Source of the DNA: Cupriavidus necator
GTDB lineage: Bacteria; Pseudomonadota; Gammaproteobacteria; Burkholderiales; Burkholderiaceae
Length of the DNA stretch: 64,000 bases
Reading direction: 5' to 3'
NCBI GenBank assembly: GCA_022041995.1
Contig: CP074390.1
Coordinates: 1,984,001-2,048,000 of the forward strand
Part shown: positions 1 through 9,986 of the stretch, in pieces
Position numbering within the stretch: position 1 is the stretch's first letter
How the letters are laid out: the number at the start of each line of letters is the position of its first letter
Translations under genes and position numbers: made by a program
Notes under the pieces: model-generated
Database searches by the model: none
What the model saw: only the letters and a program-made list of their open reading frames with translations
Told to the model about the DNA's origin: nothing

Positions 1-501
1 GCCGCAGCGGCATTTGGTGCGCCAGTCTCGGTCCTTTTGGACAACCTGGGGGACACGCGTACTGCCGCCAGTGCGGCGATGGCGGCTGGATTGACTACGG
101 TGAGCGTGGAGATGGCAGGGCAAGGGACCGTTTCGCGCGAGGCGCTCACCATTTGCCGGCGTGGCGTCGCCAGCGTCCTGAGCCATCTAGGGGCCCTGAA
201 AGACGTCACGCCCGCGACACCGACTCCCGCAGAGATGCTCTACAAAGTGGCGGGCCCCGCAGCCTACGTGATCGCCAACGCGGATGGTGTGTTCGAACCG
301 CTCTTCTCCATCGGAGAACTGGTCGAAGCCGGGCAGGTGGCAGGGCGAATCCATTTTCCGAGCGATCCCGGCCGAGTGCCGCTCGACCTCAAGTGCATGC
401 AAAGCGGAATTTTTTACGCGAAGCGACAACCCGGCCTTGTGCGGCAAGGGAACTGCTGTGCAGTCGTTGCCTCACGCGCCGAGATGGCGAGCAGAGACTG
501 A
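1..501 (+). CDS. Succinylglutamate desuccinylase/aspartoacylase-family deacylase, 3' part
   Basis: Open from the first base of the window to TGA at 499-501, so the N-terminal part lies outside. The visible 166 residues show the C-terminal half of a zinc-dependent aspartoacylase/AstE-like deacylase: VEMAGQGTVSREAL, then a beta-barrel-like tail with AGQVAGRIHFPSDPG and ending near GNCCAVVA. The zinc ligands are not in view. The family removes acyl groups from N-acyl amino acids, for example DoeB in ectoine breakdown. The next two genes (MHS carrier, serine/threonine dehydratase) follow closely on the same strand, which suggests an amino-acid-derivative utilisation operon. The exact substrate cannot be told. 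Confidence 0.8.
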   Translation, partial: AAAAFGAPVSVLLDNLGDTRTAASAAMAAGLTTVSVEMAGQGTVSREALTICRRGVASVLSHLGALKDVTPATPTPAEMLYKVAGPAAYVIANADGVFEPLFSIGELVEAGQVAGRIHFPSDPGRVPLDLKCMQSGIFYAKRQPGLVRQGNCCAVVASRAEMASRD

Positions 502-549
502 TCGGCTGGGGCACGGGCAAAAGATATCCATAAGACAAGAGGAGACATT

Positions 550-1878
550 ATGGGCGAATTGAAAACACATCATGGGCCCGATGCGGTTCAAAAGAAGGCG
601 ATAGCTGCTGCCGTTGTCGGGTGCGCGCTCGAATGGTATGACTTCGCCGTATATGGCTTCTTCGCGCTCACCATTTCTAAACTCTTCTTTCCGTCGGACG
701 AGAGTTCGGTGTCCCTGCTGTTAGGGGTCGCGACCTTTGGCGTTGGCTTCATCATGCGCCCTGTGGGTGCGGTGATGCTGGCGGCGGTTGCGGATCGACA
801 TAGCAGATCCGCGGCGCTATCGCTAACGATCTTGCTTATGGTCATCGGTACCGCCATGATCGCTTTCGCCCCAACCTATGCGCAAGCAGGAATCTGGGCA
901 CCTCTCATGATCGTTGCCGCACGGCTTATCCAAGGCTTCTCGGCGGGTGGGGAGATGGGCGTCGCGACGGCCCTGCTGATCGAGTCTGCCCCCAACAGCC
1001 GCCGAGGCTTATATGGAAGCTGGCAACAAGTAGCTCAGTCCACTGCACTACTGTTTGGATCCGGTCTCGGGGCACTGCTGTCGTCGACGCTGACGGCCGA
1101 GCAGATGAACGAATGGGGCTGGCGCCTCCCTTTCATGCTGGGGTTGGTGATCGGACCGATCGGCTGGTACATTCGGCGAAAGTTGCCGGAGCCAGAGCAC
1201 GCAAGTAGTGAGGCGTCACGGGCACGTCGTCGCGCTCCATTAAGGTCGGTGCTTCGCGATCACCGCGCCGAAACCGTCGCAGGCTTGGGTATTACCACCG
1301 TCTGGACGGTCTGCTCGTACTTCTTCCTGGTCTATATGCCGACCTACGCGACGACACAATTGCATATTGAGCTGTCCAGTTCGCTGGCCAGCAATGCGAT
1401 TGGGCTGGTGATGCTGCTTGTCCTCGCACCGCTGTTCGGCAGCCTCTCGGATCGTTGGGGCCGCTACCGGATCATTCTGGTGGGCATTGCCGGAATACTG
1501 GTGAGTTGCTATCCCGCGATCGTATCTCTCCAGCGTTTCCCAAGCCTTGGGATGCTGATCTGCGTTCAACTCTGGATGGCAATGTTCGTCGCGGTAATCG
1601 CCGGCCCCGCGCCGGCTGCCATGGCGGAGCTGTTCCCGCAGGAAGTCCGGTCCACCGGTATATCGATCGCCTACAACGCCGCCGTGGTGGTCTTCGGTGG
1701 CTTTGCTCCCCTTATCGCAACCTGGCTCATCCGAGTTTGCGAGAGTGGTTCCGCGCCGGCCTGGTACGTTTCCGCAAGCGCGGCCTTGAGTTTGCTGGCG
1801 CTAGCTTGGTCCACACGCACCATTGGTGCGGCGACCCGTGCTAAGGGCGTCACGCCAGCTTCGGATACACCTGCCTGA
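550..1878 (+). CDS. MFS transporter, MHS (metabolite:H+ symporter) type
   Basis: A 442-residue inner-membrane carrier with about twelve hydrophobic segments. The MHS hallmark LEWYDF lies at residues 28-33 in the first membrane segment. The loop motifs DRHSR (after segment 2) and SDRWGRYR (mid-protein) match the major facilitator signature, and RLIQGFSAGGEMG is typical of the ProP/KgtP branch. An AAGAGGAGA ribosome site lies just before the ATG. It sits 48 bases after the deacylase and 29 bases before the dehydratase, so it probably imports their substrate. Substrates of this branch are organic acids or betaine-like solutes; no finer assignment is possible. Confidence 0.88.
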   Translation: MGELKTHHGPDAVQKKAIAAAVVGCALEWYDFAVYGFFALTISKLFFPSDESSVSLLLGVATFGVGFIMRPVGAVMLAAVADRHSRSAALSLTILLMVIGTAMIAFAPTYAQAGIWAPLMIVAARLIQGFSAGGEMGVATALLIESAPNSRRGLYGSWQQVAQSTALLFGSGLGALLSSTLTAEQMNEWGWRLPFMLGLVIGPIGWYIRRKLPEPEHASSEASRARRRAPLRSVLRDHRAETVAGLGITTVWTVCSYFFLVYMPTYATTQLHIELSSSLASNAIGLVMLLVLAPLFGSLSDRWGRYRIILVGIAGILVSCYPAIVSLQRFPSLGMLICVQLWMAMFVAVIAGPAPAAMAELFPQEVRSTGISIAYNAAVVVFGGFAPLIATWLIRVCESGSAPAWYVSASAALSLLALAWSTRTIGAATRAKGVTPASDTPA

Positions 1879-1907
1879 ATCACTTCTGCACTTCCATTTG
1901 AACCGCT

Positions 1908-2822
1908 ATGACTCTGTATATCAATACACCGCTGCTGCGTTCGCAGTCAAACTCCGTCCGTCTGGGCAAAACAGTCTGGCTGAAGATGGAGGCTCTGCAG
2001 CCTTCTGGTTCATTCAAATTGCGCGGCATTTCATATGCGTGCAGTTGGCATTTGGAGCGTGGCGCCAAGCATTTCGTTTCCTCATCAGGTGGCAACGCCG
2101 GTCTGGCTGTCGCATATTGCGGGCGGATGCTTGATGTGCCCGTAACGGTCGTGGTTCCGGAAAGCACATCTGCTCGGGCAAGGGCTTTGATCGAGCTGGA
2201 AGGGGCAAGTCTCGTTGTCTACGGCAAATCGTGGGCGGAAGCCAATGCATATGCCATGTCACTGCTCACTGAGCATACAGCGTTTATCCATCCCTTCGAC
2301 GACCCGCTGCTATGGGAAGGCCATGCGACGCTGATCGACGAGGTTGCACAAGCTGGAGTCAAGCCGGGATCCGTACTGTTATCTGTGGGTGGAGGTGGTC
2401 TGCTTTGCGGCGTACTGACGGGGATGATGCGCAATGGCTGGGGCGACGTCCCGTTGGTTGCGGTGGAAACGGACGGTGCGGCTTGCTACTCCGCATCCGT
2501 CGCTGAGGGTAAGCCGGTATCATTGCCAGAAATTACCAGCATAGCGACGTCGCTTGGCGCCAGGAGTCCCTGCCAAAAAGCTGTCGACTGGGCTAAACGT
2601 CATCCGATCCGCAGCGAGGTTGTATCTGATGCCGCTGCAGTGGCTGCTTGCCTTCGACTTCTCGATGAGCATCGTGTGTTAGTCGAGCCTGCGTGTGGCG
2701 CCGCGCTGGCAGCGCTGGACCACGATGTCCAAGAACTGAACGCGGGTGCAGACGTCTTGGTGGTCGTTTGCGGTGGAGTCTGCTCCACAGTGGCGGATCT
2801 GCTGGCATGGCGGCCCACCTAG
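1908..2822 (+). CDS. PLP-dependent L-serine/threonine dehydratase (SDS type)
   Basis: A 304-residue fold-type II PLP enzyme. SGSFKLRG carries the Schiff-base lysine (K38). SSSGGNAGLA is the phosphate/substrate loop, and SVGGGGLLCG is the glycine-rich cofactor loop. PFDDPLLWEGH and LVEPACGAAL are characteristic of the SDS branch that deaminates serine or threonine to a 2-oxoacid. Length and motif order are normal for a full enzyme. It is the last gene of the left-hand three-gene group. EutB-like dehydratases of ectoine breakdown belong to a related branch, but this sequence reads closer to the SDS type. Confidence 0.85.
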   Translation: MTLYINTPLLRSQSNSVRLGKTVWLKMEALQPSGSFKLRGISYACSWHLERGAKHFVSSSGGNAGLAVAYCGRMLDVPVTVVVPESTSARARALIELEGASLVVYGKSWAEANAYAMSLLTEHTAFIHPFDDPLLWEGHATLIDEVAQAGVKPGSVLLSVGGGGLLCGVLTGMMRNGWGDVPLVAVETDGAACYSASVAEGKPVSLPEITSIATSLGARSPCQKAVDWAKRHPIRSEVVSDAAAVAACLRLLDEHRVLVEPACGAALAALDHDVQELNAGADVLVVVCGGVCSTVADLLAWRPT

Positions 2823-3405
2823 CGAAAGGTTTTACCCCGGTGGGCGCAAGGCCAGATGGGGCGATGCAATACGCTCACAATGTCCCGCTTGCGGGCTGAT
2901 TCGGACATTCGTCGAGCTAGCCCTGGACGACCCAAACTGGCCCGAAACGCGCCATCACGGAGGGTCGCGTGTCGCAAAAGGCCAAAGCGATGAAATCAAC
3001 ATTGACGCGGGAGGAGTTGGCACAACTAGCGCAGTGACCAGCGTCGGCGTCTTCGTCAAGTAAATGGCAACGGGCGCCGGGTAGCACGCGAAACGGTGGC
3101 ACGGCGCGCCGAGCGATGGTTTGATGCCGGTCTTACCGATCTGAGTACCGTGCTTGATGCAGGGATTGGCAGAGTCGGTCATCCGGCAACGCGTCGGCCG
3201 CTGACAGAAACCGCACACCGGGTTCGGAGGGAGGGGACGGCGCTCGCCGTTTCCTACCCCTATCCAACGACCGAGATGGAATGGACACCGCCCTCCCTTA
3301 GGGGACGCAGGGCGCGGGAGGAACATGGAGGCCCTCCAGAACCAAACGGCATCAATGTGCCAGAGTGGAGATTCGACACTTCCACTCGAGGAACGGAGGG
3401 CCAAA
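2823..3405. other. Intergenic stretch leading into IS110 element 1
   Basis: About 580 bases with no convincing gene. It must contain the left non-coding end of the following IS110 element, but this family lacks clear terminal repeats and I cannot place the boundary. An AGGGCC/GGAGGG purine run directly before 3406 is the transposase ribosome site. Confidence 0.5.
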
Positions 3406-4428
3406 ATGAATGCTACGACATATGGACTGGATGTTGCAAAGCAGCTCTTTCAGATGTACTGGGTCGACGCGCAAACGGGAGAGATAGCGAATCGGCGATT
3501 TCGACGTGACGAGCTGATTTCGTTTCTAGCGCAGCGGTCCAGGGGCCGTGTGGCGCTTGAAGCTTGCGGCAGTGCGCACTGGTGGGCCCGTAAGATCAAG
3601 GCGCTTGGGCACGAGGTAGTGCTGTTGCATCCCAAGTTCATTCGTCCATTTGTCCAAACGAATAAGACAGATGCGGCGGACGCGCGAGCAATCTGGACGG
3701 CAGTGCACCAGCCAGGGATGCGAACGGTAGCGGCCAAAACCGAAGACCAGCAGGCAATGCTCGCCCTTCACCGCATGCGCTCGCTGCTAATCAAGTTTCG
3801 GACCATGCAGGTGAACCAGATGCGAGGGCTCCTCTACGAGTTCGGTGTGTCGTTCCGCGCCGGACGCGTGGCCGGACTTACTGAGATCCGGGCACACATG
3901 GCGGAGCTCGAAGACGCCCTGCCGGCAACCATGATCACCAGTCTGCAGGACCAGTTGACGCGTATTGACGCCATCGAGCTGGATATTGACCAGCTTGAGA
4001 GCAAAATAAGCTTCTGGCACAAGAAGGATGAGGCGTGCCGCGCCATCGCTGAAGTACCCGGCATCGGCAAGCTCACCGCAACTGCGTTGGTCGCCACAAT
4101 TGGAGATGCAAAGGCGTTCAAGTCTGGCCGTGAGTTTGCCTCGTTCCTGGGGCTGGTACCCCGGCAAACTGGCACCGGTGGAAAGATCCGGCTGGGATCA
4201 ATCTCCAAACGAGGTGATCCGTACTTGCGCACACTCCTGATCCATGGTGCGCGCTCTGTAATGTGTCACGCGAAAGTCCCGACGAGTTGGCAGAAGGCAA
4301 TACAGGCGCGACGACCAGCGAATGTTGTGGCTGTGGCCATGGCCAATAAAATGGCGCGCACGGCATGGGCCATTCTGGCGCGCGGCAGTACATACGATAA
4401 GCATTACGTCAGCCTGAGGCCCGAGTAG
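3406..4428 (+). CDS. IS110-family transposase (element 1)
   Basis: A DEDD-type recombinase of 340 residues. The N-terminal RuvC-like domain opens with YGLDVAKQLF (first Asp), then VALEACGSAHWW (Glu) and NKTDAADARAI (Asp-Asp). The C-terminal half has the Tnp_IS110 domain with VPGIGKLTATALV and the conserved serine region FLGLVPRQTGTGGK. I chose ATG 3406 over an open extension to 3325 because GGAGGG stands 5 bases before it and the protein then starts at the usual point. It appears intact. It differs clearly from the second IS110 transposase at 4735. Confidence 0.92.
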   Translation: MNATTYGLDVAKQLFQMYWVDAQTGEIANRRFRRDELISFLAQRSRGRVALEACGSAHWWARKIKALGHEVVLLHPKFIRPFVQTNKTDAADARAIWTAVHQPGMRTVAAKTEDQQAMLALHRMRSLLIKFRTMQVNQMRGLLYEFGVSFRAGRVAGLTEIRAHMAELEDALPATMITSLQDQLTRIDAIELDIDQLESKISFWHKKDEACRAIAEVPGIGKLTATALVATIGDAKAFKSGREFASFLGLVPRQTGTGGKIRLGSISKRGDPYLRTLLIHGARSVMCHAKVPTSWQKAIQARRPANVVAVAMANKMARTAWAILARGSTYDKHYVSLRPE

Positions 4429-4646
4429 TAGTTCAGCAGTAAGCATAGCGTTGGAGTACCGATAGGTTGCTGAGGTTGATTTCCATGTGATGGCAAAACA
4501 GGTCGGACCGCAGGAACGCAAACCTGAACACACCCTTGCGCTTAAAAGTGCGTGGCCGAGATGAGGACGTTCCTGGCGAATTCCATCAGGGCCCGCAGGC
4601 TACGGCTTGCAGAACAGGCCGGATATAGTGGAATGGCCCCATCCCT
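4429..4646. other. Non-coding 3' side of IS110 element 1
   Basis: No gene. Contains a block reading ATGGCAAAACAGGTCGGACCG at 4490-4510 (given here in full only as a short motif) that recurs almost unchanged at 5826-5845 downstream of the other IS110 transposase. The shared block probably belongs to the structured non-coding end of these elements. Confidence 0.5.
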
Positions 4647-4696
4647 CCCCGGTCTATCGAGACTCCATGCGACCATGGAGTCTCGATAGACCGGGG
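4647..4696. repeat. Perfect 23-bp inverted repeat with 4-base loop
   Basis: Arms 4647-4669 and 4674-4696 are exact reverse complements, separated by CGAC. The stem runs from CCCCGGTCTATCGAG to CTCCATG on the left arm. It lies 38 bases before the second IS110 transposase start. No T-run follows, so a plain intrinsic terminator is not supported. It could be part of the element's left-end RNA-coding region or a palindromic insertion target. Confidence 0.9.
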
Positions 4697-4734
4697 CATG
4701 GAAACGTAGCTCTTAGGCTACTTGGGAGTCCATC

Positions 4735-5748
4735 ATGAGCATCACGCTTGTTGGTATCGATCTTGCGAAAAACATCTTTCAAATCCATGGGGTGGACGAG
4801 CATGGCAAGCCGGTGCTACGTCGCCGGGTAAGTCGCTCAAAGCTGCTGGAGACAATAGTTCGCCTCCCTGCCTGTCGAATTGTCCTGGAAGCGTGTGGGG
4901 GCGCTCACTACTGGGCGCGTCGCTTCATGGCGATGGGACACCAGGTTCAGATGATTGCTCCGAAGTTCGTGAAGCCGTTTGTCAAATCTCAGAAGAACGA
5001 CTGCAATGATGCCGAGGCAATCGTCGAAGCAGCTTCCCGTCCGACGATGCGCTATGTAGCTATCAATGGCATCGAGCAACAAGACATTCAATGCATGCAT
5101 CGCATCCGAAGCTTGCTGATGCGTGATCGCATCGCCCAGATCAATCAGATTCGTGGATTGCTCGCCGAGTATGGGATCGTCATTGCTCAGAGTCCTTTAC
5201 AAGTGCAACGGCACCTCCCCGAGATCATCGCCGACACGACCACGGAGTTGACAGACTTCACCAGGGGAATGGTGTGCGACATGTACGAGCGGCTCAAGCA
5301 ACTCGATGAGCAGATCGTGCGATATGACAATAAAATTCGCCAGATTCATCGGGCTTCCGCTCAGTGTCAACGACTGGAGAAGATCCGCGGCGTCGGACCG
5401 ATGATCGCCACAGCGATTGTTGCTGCCGCAGGGGATGCGCGGGCGTTCAAGAATGGACGACAATTCGCGGCGTGGCTCGGCCTTACTCCTCGCCAGCATT
5501 CGTCCGGTAACAGGCAACGCCTATTTGGCATCACCAAACGGGGAAACAGCTACCTACGCATGCTCCTCGTCCATGGGGCTCGTGCTGTTGTACAACAGGC
5601 ACCCAACCGCCATGATGCACTATCCCGCTGGATCAACGAGCTGCGCTCCAGACGCGGCATGAATATCGCCGTGGTGGCACTGGCGAACAAGACCGCCCGA
5701 ACAATCTGGGTGCTGTTAGCCAAGGAGCAAGACTACGCACTCGCGTGA
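4735..5748 (+). CDS. IS110-family transposase (element 2)
   Basis: A 337-residue DEDD recombinase, apparently intact. VGIDLAKNIFQIHG gives the first Asp, IVLEACGGAHYW the Glu, and QKNDCNDAEAI the Asp pair. The C-terminal Tnp_IS110 domain shows IRGVGPMIATAIVA and AWLGLTPRQHSSGN with the expected serine. A GGGAGT purine stretch precedes the ATG. It stands tandem to, and in the same direction as, the first IS110 gene but is a different element. This family moves by an RNA-guided (bridge RNA) mechanism in the members studied. Confidence 0.93.
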   Translation: MSITLVGIDLAKNIFQIHGVDEHGKPVLRRRVSRSKLLETIVRLPACRIVLEACGGAHYWARRFMAMGHQVQMIAPKFVKPFVKSQKNDCNDAEAIVEAASRPTMRYVAINGIEQQDIQCMHRIRSLLMRDRIAQINQIRGLLAEYGIVIAQSPLQVQRHLPEIIADTTTELTDFTRGMVCDMYERLKQLDEQIVRYDNKIRQIHRASAQCQRLEKIRGVGPMIATAIVAAAGDARAFKNGRQFAAWLGLTPRQHSSGNRQRLFGITKRGNSYLRMLLVHGARAVVQQAPNRHDALSRWINELRSRRGMNIAVVALANKTARTIWVLLAKEQDYALA

Positions 5749-6163
5749 GACTCGCTCTGTAACAGAGATCCAGCAACGGAAGGAAGAATTGAACCCATCA
5801 TCGATTGCACAAGTGATTTGACTCAATGGCAAACAGGTTGGACCGTCGGTGACAGATCCTGCGCAGACTTAGGGCCTACAAGGCCGTGGATATATGAAGG
5901 GGTCACCGAGCGAAATCCATTGGGGCCAGGCGCGTACGAGCGCCAACGTACAGGCCGTATGTATATATGCAATCCATCTCCTGTGCGCCGTAGGGCAAGT
6001 CATTTGGCAAAGAGGGATGGGGCCATGTATAAGACTGCAGCCGATACCTCGTTAAGGCATCACAACAAGATCGACTTGGCAAACCGGGCGGTGTCCATAT
6101 AAGGGTGTGTGAAAACGTCTCGATCACCTAGACTGGATCAACGCATTCAGATTGGGGGACCGG
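5749..6163. other. Non-coding end of IS110 element 2 and junction to IS1182 remnant
   Basis: No convincing gene in about 415 bases. ATGGCAAACAGGTTGGACCG at 5826-5845 matches the block after the first IS110 gene. Near 6103 the sequence GGGTGTGTGAAAACGTC looks like the outer end of the IS1182 element, but I cannot pair it with a right end. Confidence 0.5.
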
Positions 6164-7290
6164 ATGAAGCGATTCATTGAGGGAGAAGACCGTAAGCAAG
6201 CTACGCTGCTTCCAGAATGCCTCGATGATTTCATCGCCGAGGATAACCCCGCCAGGATCATCGACGCGTTTGTTGAAGAGTTGGATCTCGAGTCGCTCGG
6301 GTTCGAGGGTGCCAATCCTTCGTCTACAGGTCGCCCCTCATATCATCCTGCCGTCCTGTTGAAGATATACATCTATGGCTGGGTCCAGTCCAGTCGCCGT
6401 CTGGAGCGCGAATGCCAACGCAACATAGAGCTGATGTGGCTGACCGGTCGACTGGCACCGGACTTCAAGACGATTGCAGACTTCCGCAGGGATAACAGCA
6501 CGGGCATTCGCAATGTCTGCCGTCGGTTCGTCGTTCTGTGCCGCGATTTAAAGTTGTTCTCGCAGGCGCTGGTCGCCATCGACGGTAGCAAGTTCAAGGC
6601 AGTCAATACTCGGGACCGCAATTTCACTGCTGGCAAGGTCGACAAGCGCCAGCAGCAAATCGAGGAAAGCATCCAGCGGTATCTGAGCGCGCTGGAGACT
6701 GCGGATCGCACGCAGCCAGCGGAGATAGAACTAAAGACAACTCGACTGCGCGAGAAGATTGCGCAACTGCGTCAGCAGATGCATAGCCTTGACCAGATAA
6801 AGGAAGAACTCAATACGCTGCCAGATGGTCAGATCTCGATGACCGATCCTGATGCACGCTCGATGGCGACAAGTGGCAAGGCTCGGGAATGGTCGGCTAC
6901 AACGTACAGATGGCCGTAGATGCCAAGCACCATCTGATCGTCGCTCATGAGGTCACCAATATTGGCAGAGATCGGGCGCAACTCAGCTCGATGGCTCGAG
7001 CCGCTCGCGATGCGATGGGTAAGACCAGGCTTAAAGCCATAGCTGATCGTGGCTACTTCAGTGCGCAGCAGATCAAGGCGTGTGCGGATACGGGCATTGC
7101 TGCCATCTTGCCCAAGCCAACGACGTCCAGCGCGAAGGCGGGCGGTCGATTTGATAGGGCGGACTTCATCTACATTGCACGAGAGGATGAATATCAATGT
7201 CCCGCTGGTGAACGTGCGATATACCGCTTCACCAGAGAAGAACATGGACTGCAGATACGCCGCTACTGGAGTAGTGCTTGGGCCCATTCT
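6164..7290 (+). pseudogene. IS1182-family transposase, frameshifted and 3'-truncated
   Basis: Starts at ATG 6164 behind GGGGGAC. Residues MKRFIEGEDRKQATLLPECL and the block LVAIDGSKFKAVN are typical of the IS1182 DDE transposase. The frame breaks near 6880. Adding one G at the GG pair 6880-6881 restores SGKGSGMVGYNVQMAVDAKH and reading continues through IADRGYFSAQQIKAC. After YWSSA (about 7275) the expected C-terminal catalytic region (EHPFGTLK type) is absent and unrelated sequence follows. The element is therefore dead. It marks the left edge of the accessory island. Confidence 0.85.
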
Positions 7291-7809
7291 TCCTGCGGGG
7301 CGTCACAAATTTCAGTGCGCTTACGTACGCAAGGCTCGAGCGATAGCGGTGGCGAGACGGGTGGAGTTGCCGACCCTGAGGCACGCCTTGTAGCGCGCCA
7401 AAACCGACGCTGAGCGTCCCGGCATGTTCAACCCGGCTGTTCGGACTTGGCTTGAGTATCTGCGTCAGCCGGTCTCATTGCTCGGCCGGGCACTTCGCAT
7501 GGCGGCCAATCTCGGCGACGGGCCGGTGCTCGATTGGCTCTGAACGACCCACTACAGTCATTGATGTTCGGATGCATTTATGACAGCTTTCGGAGTAGAG
7601 CAGACTGACCGACGTCCACTTGCCACCTCGGACTGAGAAGCCTGCGTCCATTAAGCAACGGAAGAAGGATCGGAGCGCGAATCTCGGTAAGATTGGCGCT
7701 GAAAAGCTATCAGGCGCGTGTAAGAATACCCGAGTTGGGCACATATCCGTGCCATCTTGCCCTTCATTTGAATGGTAAGAGCCCAAAAATTGACCAATAA
7801 GAAGCGAGC
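7291..7809. other. Junction region with an unrecognised coding remnant
   Basis: About 520 bases before the KAP gene. Frame 2 reads like a protein tail: ARAIAVARRVELPTLRHAL, TAG at 7391, then AKTDAERPGMFNPAVRTW and RQPVSLLGRALRMAANLGDG, ending at TGA about 7541. The composition is protein-like but I do not recognise it. It could be the C-terminus of an older gene cut by the IS1182 element. The rest, 7545-7809, shows only the KAP promoter region. Confidence 0.35.
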
Positions 7810-9986
7810 ATGACAGTGCCAGCCTACAATTCAGACCGTCCCGCCGAACTTGATACACTTGGACGCACGCAATTTGCGAGACACCTCGCTAAGGCACTCC
7901 TCTCAGTTAGCGCAAGTGACGGCTTAGTTGTGGGAATCGAAGGCGGATGGGGAACTGGCAAAAGCACGGTAATCGGCTTTGTGAAGACGGAATTGGCCGC
8001 GTGCAGCGATGCAGCTACGAAAGCGATTGTGGTTGACTTCAACCCTTGGATGGTCAGCAACACTGGGGCGCTCATCGACGCACTGGTGACGCAGATCGCC
8101 GCTGCGATCAACTTGGATCCAGGAGGTACCCCCGGAAAAGCAATCAAGGCCGGAGAGAGGCTTCTCGGGTACATCGGACTTATCAGGCATCTCAAGTACC
8201 TCAAGTACGTGCCGGGAACAGCGTTTGCGGGGAATATCGCAGAGGACCTTGCCGAGATCGCCGATAATGCCGCCGACGCCACGAAGGAAGCAGGCGACGC
8301 GCTAAGCGACGTAAAGAGATTGCTTCCTACACTCGATCTCGCGAAAAAGAAGGCAGAGGTCGCCGAAGCCTTGCGCGATTTTAATCGCCCAATAGTGGTA
8401 ATCGTAGACGACGTCGATCGGCTTCCTGCGGACGAGATTCGTACGCTGGTCCAGGCAATCAAAGCGGTCGCCGACTTTCCGAGGACGACCTACCTCATAG
8501 CTTATGATCGTGATGTTGTGGCGGCGGCTCTTGGGAACGGTAATGCCGCTCCCGGCCAGTCTTACCTCGAGAAAATTGTCCAGGTCGCCTACCCGATCCC
8601 ACCGCTGTTTGAATACCAACTAAGAAGTTTCGTAGACAAGCAGCTACAGACCCTGTTCTCGACTCTTAACATTGAGCTCCGAGACTTCGAAGCATCCGGC
8701 TACCCAAAGGCCGTAGGCCTGCTTACCCGGCTCGCTCGGCATCCGAGAGATGTCGTCCGGCTTATGAACCGGCTCATGCTCAGCCTTCCGGCTACCAGAA
8801 ATGAGGTGAACGTTACGGACGTCCTTGTATTTGAGGCCATCTCACAGCGCTTTCCGCAGATCCGGGAAAGCGTGCACTGCCACCCTACTGACTTCACAGG
8901 ACATGCGTTCCGCGGCGACTCTGGCGTCGAAGATGATGATTTCGATTGGACTCGGTGGGCAAAGCTTGAGGCCGATCAGGAAAGCGATCAACCCGCGTGG
9001 GCGAAGTATCTTCCTAAACAGGAACCCGATCTGACGATAGCCTCCAAGGCATGCGCGTTCCTATTTCCTGATGATTTCCGAAAACACGATCGCGTCCCGG
9101 AGGACGAACTACACATAGCGGATCCCGATCGGCTGGCACGCTATTTCCGCATGATGTCCCTTGAAAGCGTCCCCGAAGCAAGTGACATCCATAAGAAACT
9201 GCAGCGACCAGAACTTCTTGCCGAGGCGATTGCGAACATCGAGCCCCTGAGCTGACTTTCTTGCTCGAGTGGATTCACAATTATCTTCCCTCATGCGCAG
9301 CACCGGATGCGATGGGGTGCTCGGTAGTCCTTGTCGACTGCGCCACGCTCGCCCAGTCTTCTTTGGGACTGACAAGAGATCTAGCGGAACTCTTTGCCAA
9401 GGTCCTAGCGCGGCTAGTAAGGAAAGGGGGGCTGGACACCCAGAACGATATTTTCAAATTGATCATTGCGAAAGCTCCCTTATCTATATCGGAGAGCGTG
9501 CTGCTTGAAGCAGCGGCCGAGCAAGGAAAATGGATCGTGCGGCCGGATCTAATCAAGGCTACCGAGGCCCAACTGGTGGGCGACGGCAGAGTAGTCGACG
9601 AGGCGCTAGCATCTTGGTCGGATAGGGTCAGGAATTCCATCTCCTCAGACGCGCTCGCCAAGGAGCCGAGGATGCACGCGATTCTCTATCGCTTCGCTCA
9701 GTTGAATTTCGCGTATGAGGAGGTGTACGCCGCGGTGAACAAAATTTGCTCCACCGACGAAGGGTTGCAGAGGTTCCTTTCGCGCCATGTAAAAAACAGC
9801 CCGTTCGAGGCGCCGGACGAGTATGGACTCGTAGAAGACGCACAAGCGCTTGCCGACCGAATCAACTCCTCGAGTATACGAGATGATTATTTGTGGCTTA
9901 TGTCTCACCTTACCTCGCCTGAGTTGTCGAACACAATCAGAGCCCAGTCCCTTAGGCTAAGAGCATTGAGGCGCATTAGTGATTGA
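7810..9986 (+). pseudogene. KAP-family P-loop NTPase, split by a one-base frameshift
   Basis: The first frame (7810-9255, 481 residues) has Walker A GGWGTGKS at residues 45-52 and Walker B IVVIVDDVDRLPADE near residue 200, with the KAP-type inserted helical, possibly membrane-associated segment between them. ARHPRDVVRLMNRL is also typical. It stops at TGA 9253-9255. Adding one C to the CCCC run at 9244-9247 lets the frame continue as PPELTFLLEWIHNYL into a 241-residue tail ending at TGA 9986, giving a protein of about 725 residues. Large KAP NTPases are common in bacterial conflict islands. It is either a recent null mutation, a base-call error, or two coupled proteins. Confidence 0.8.
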
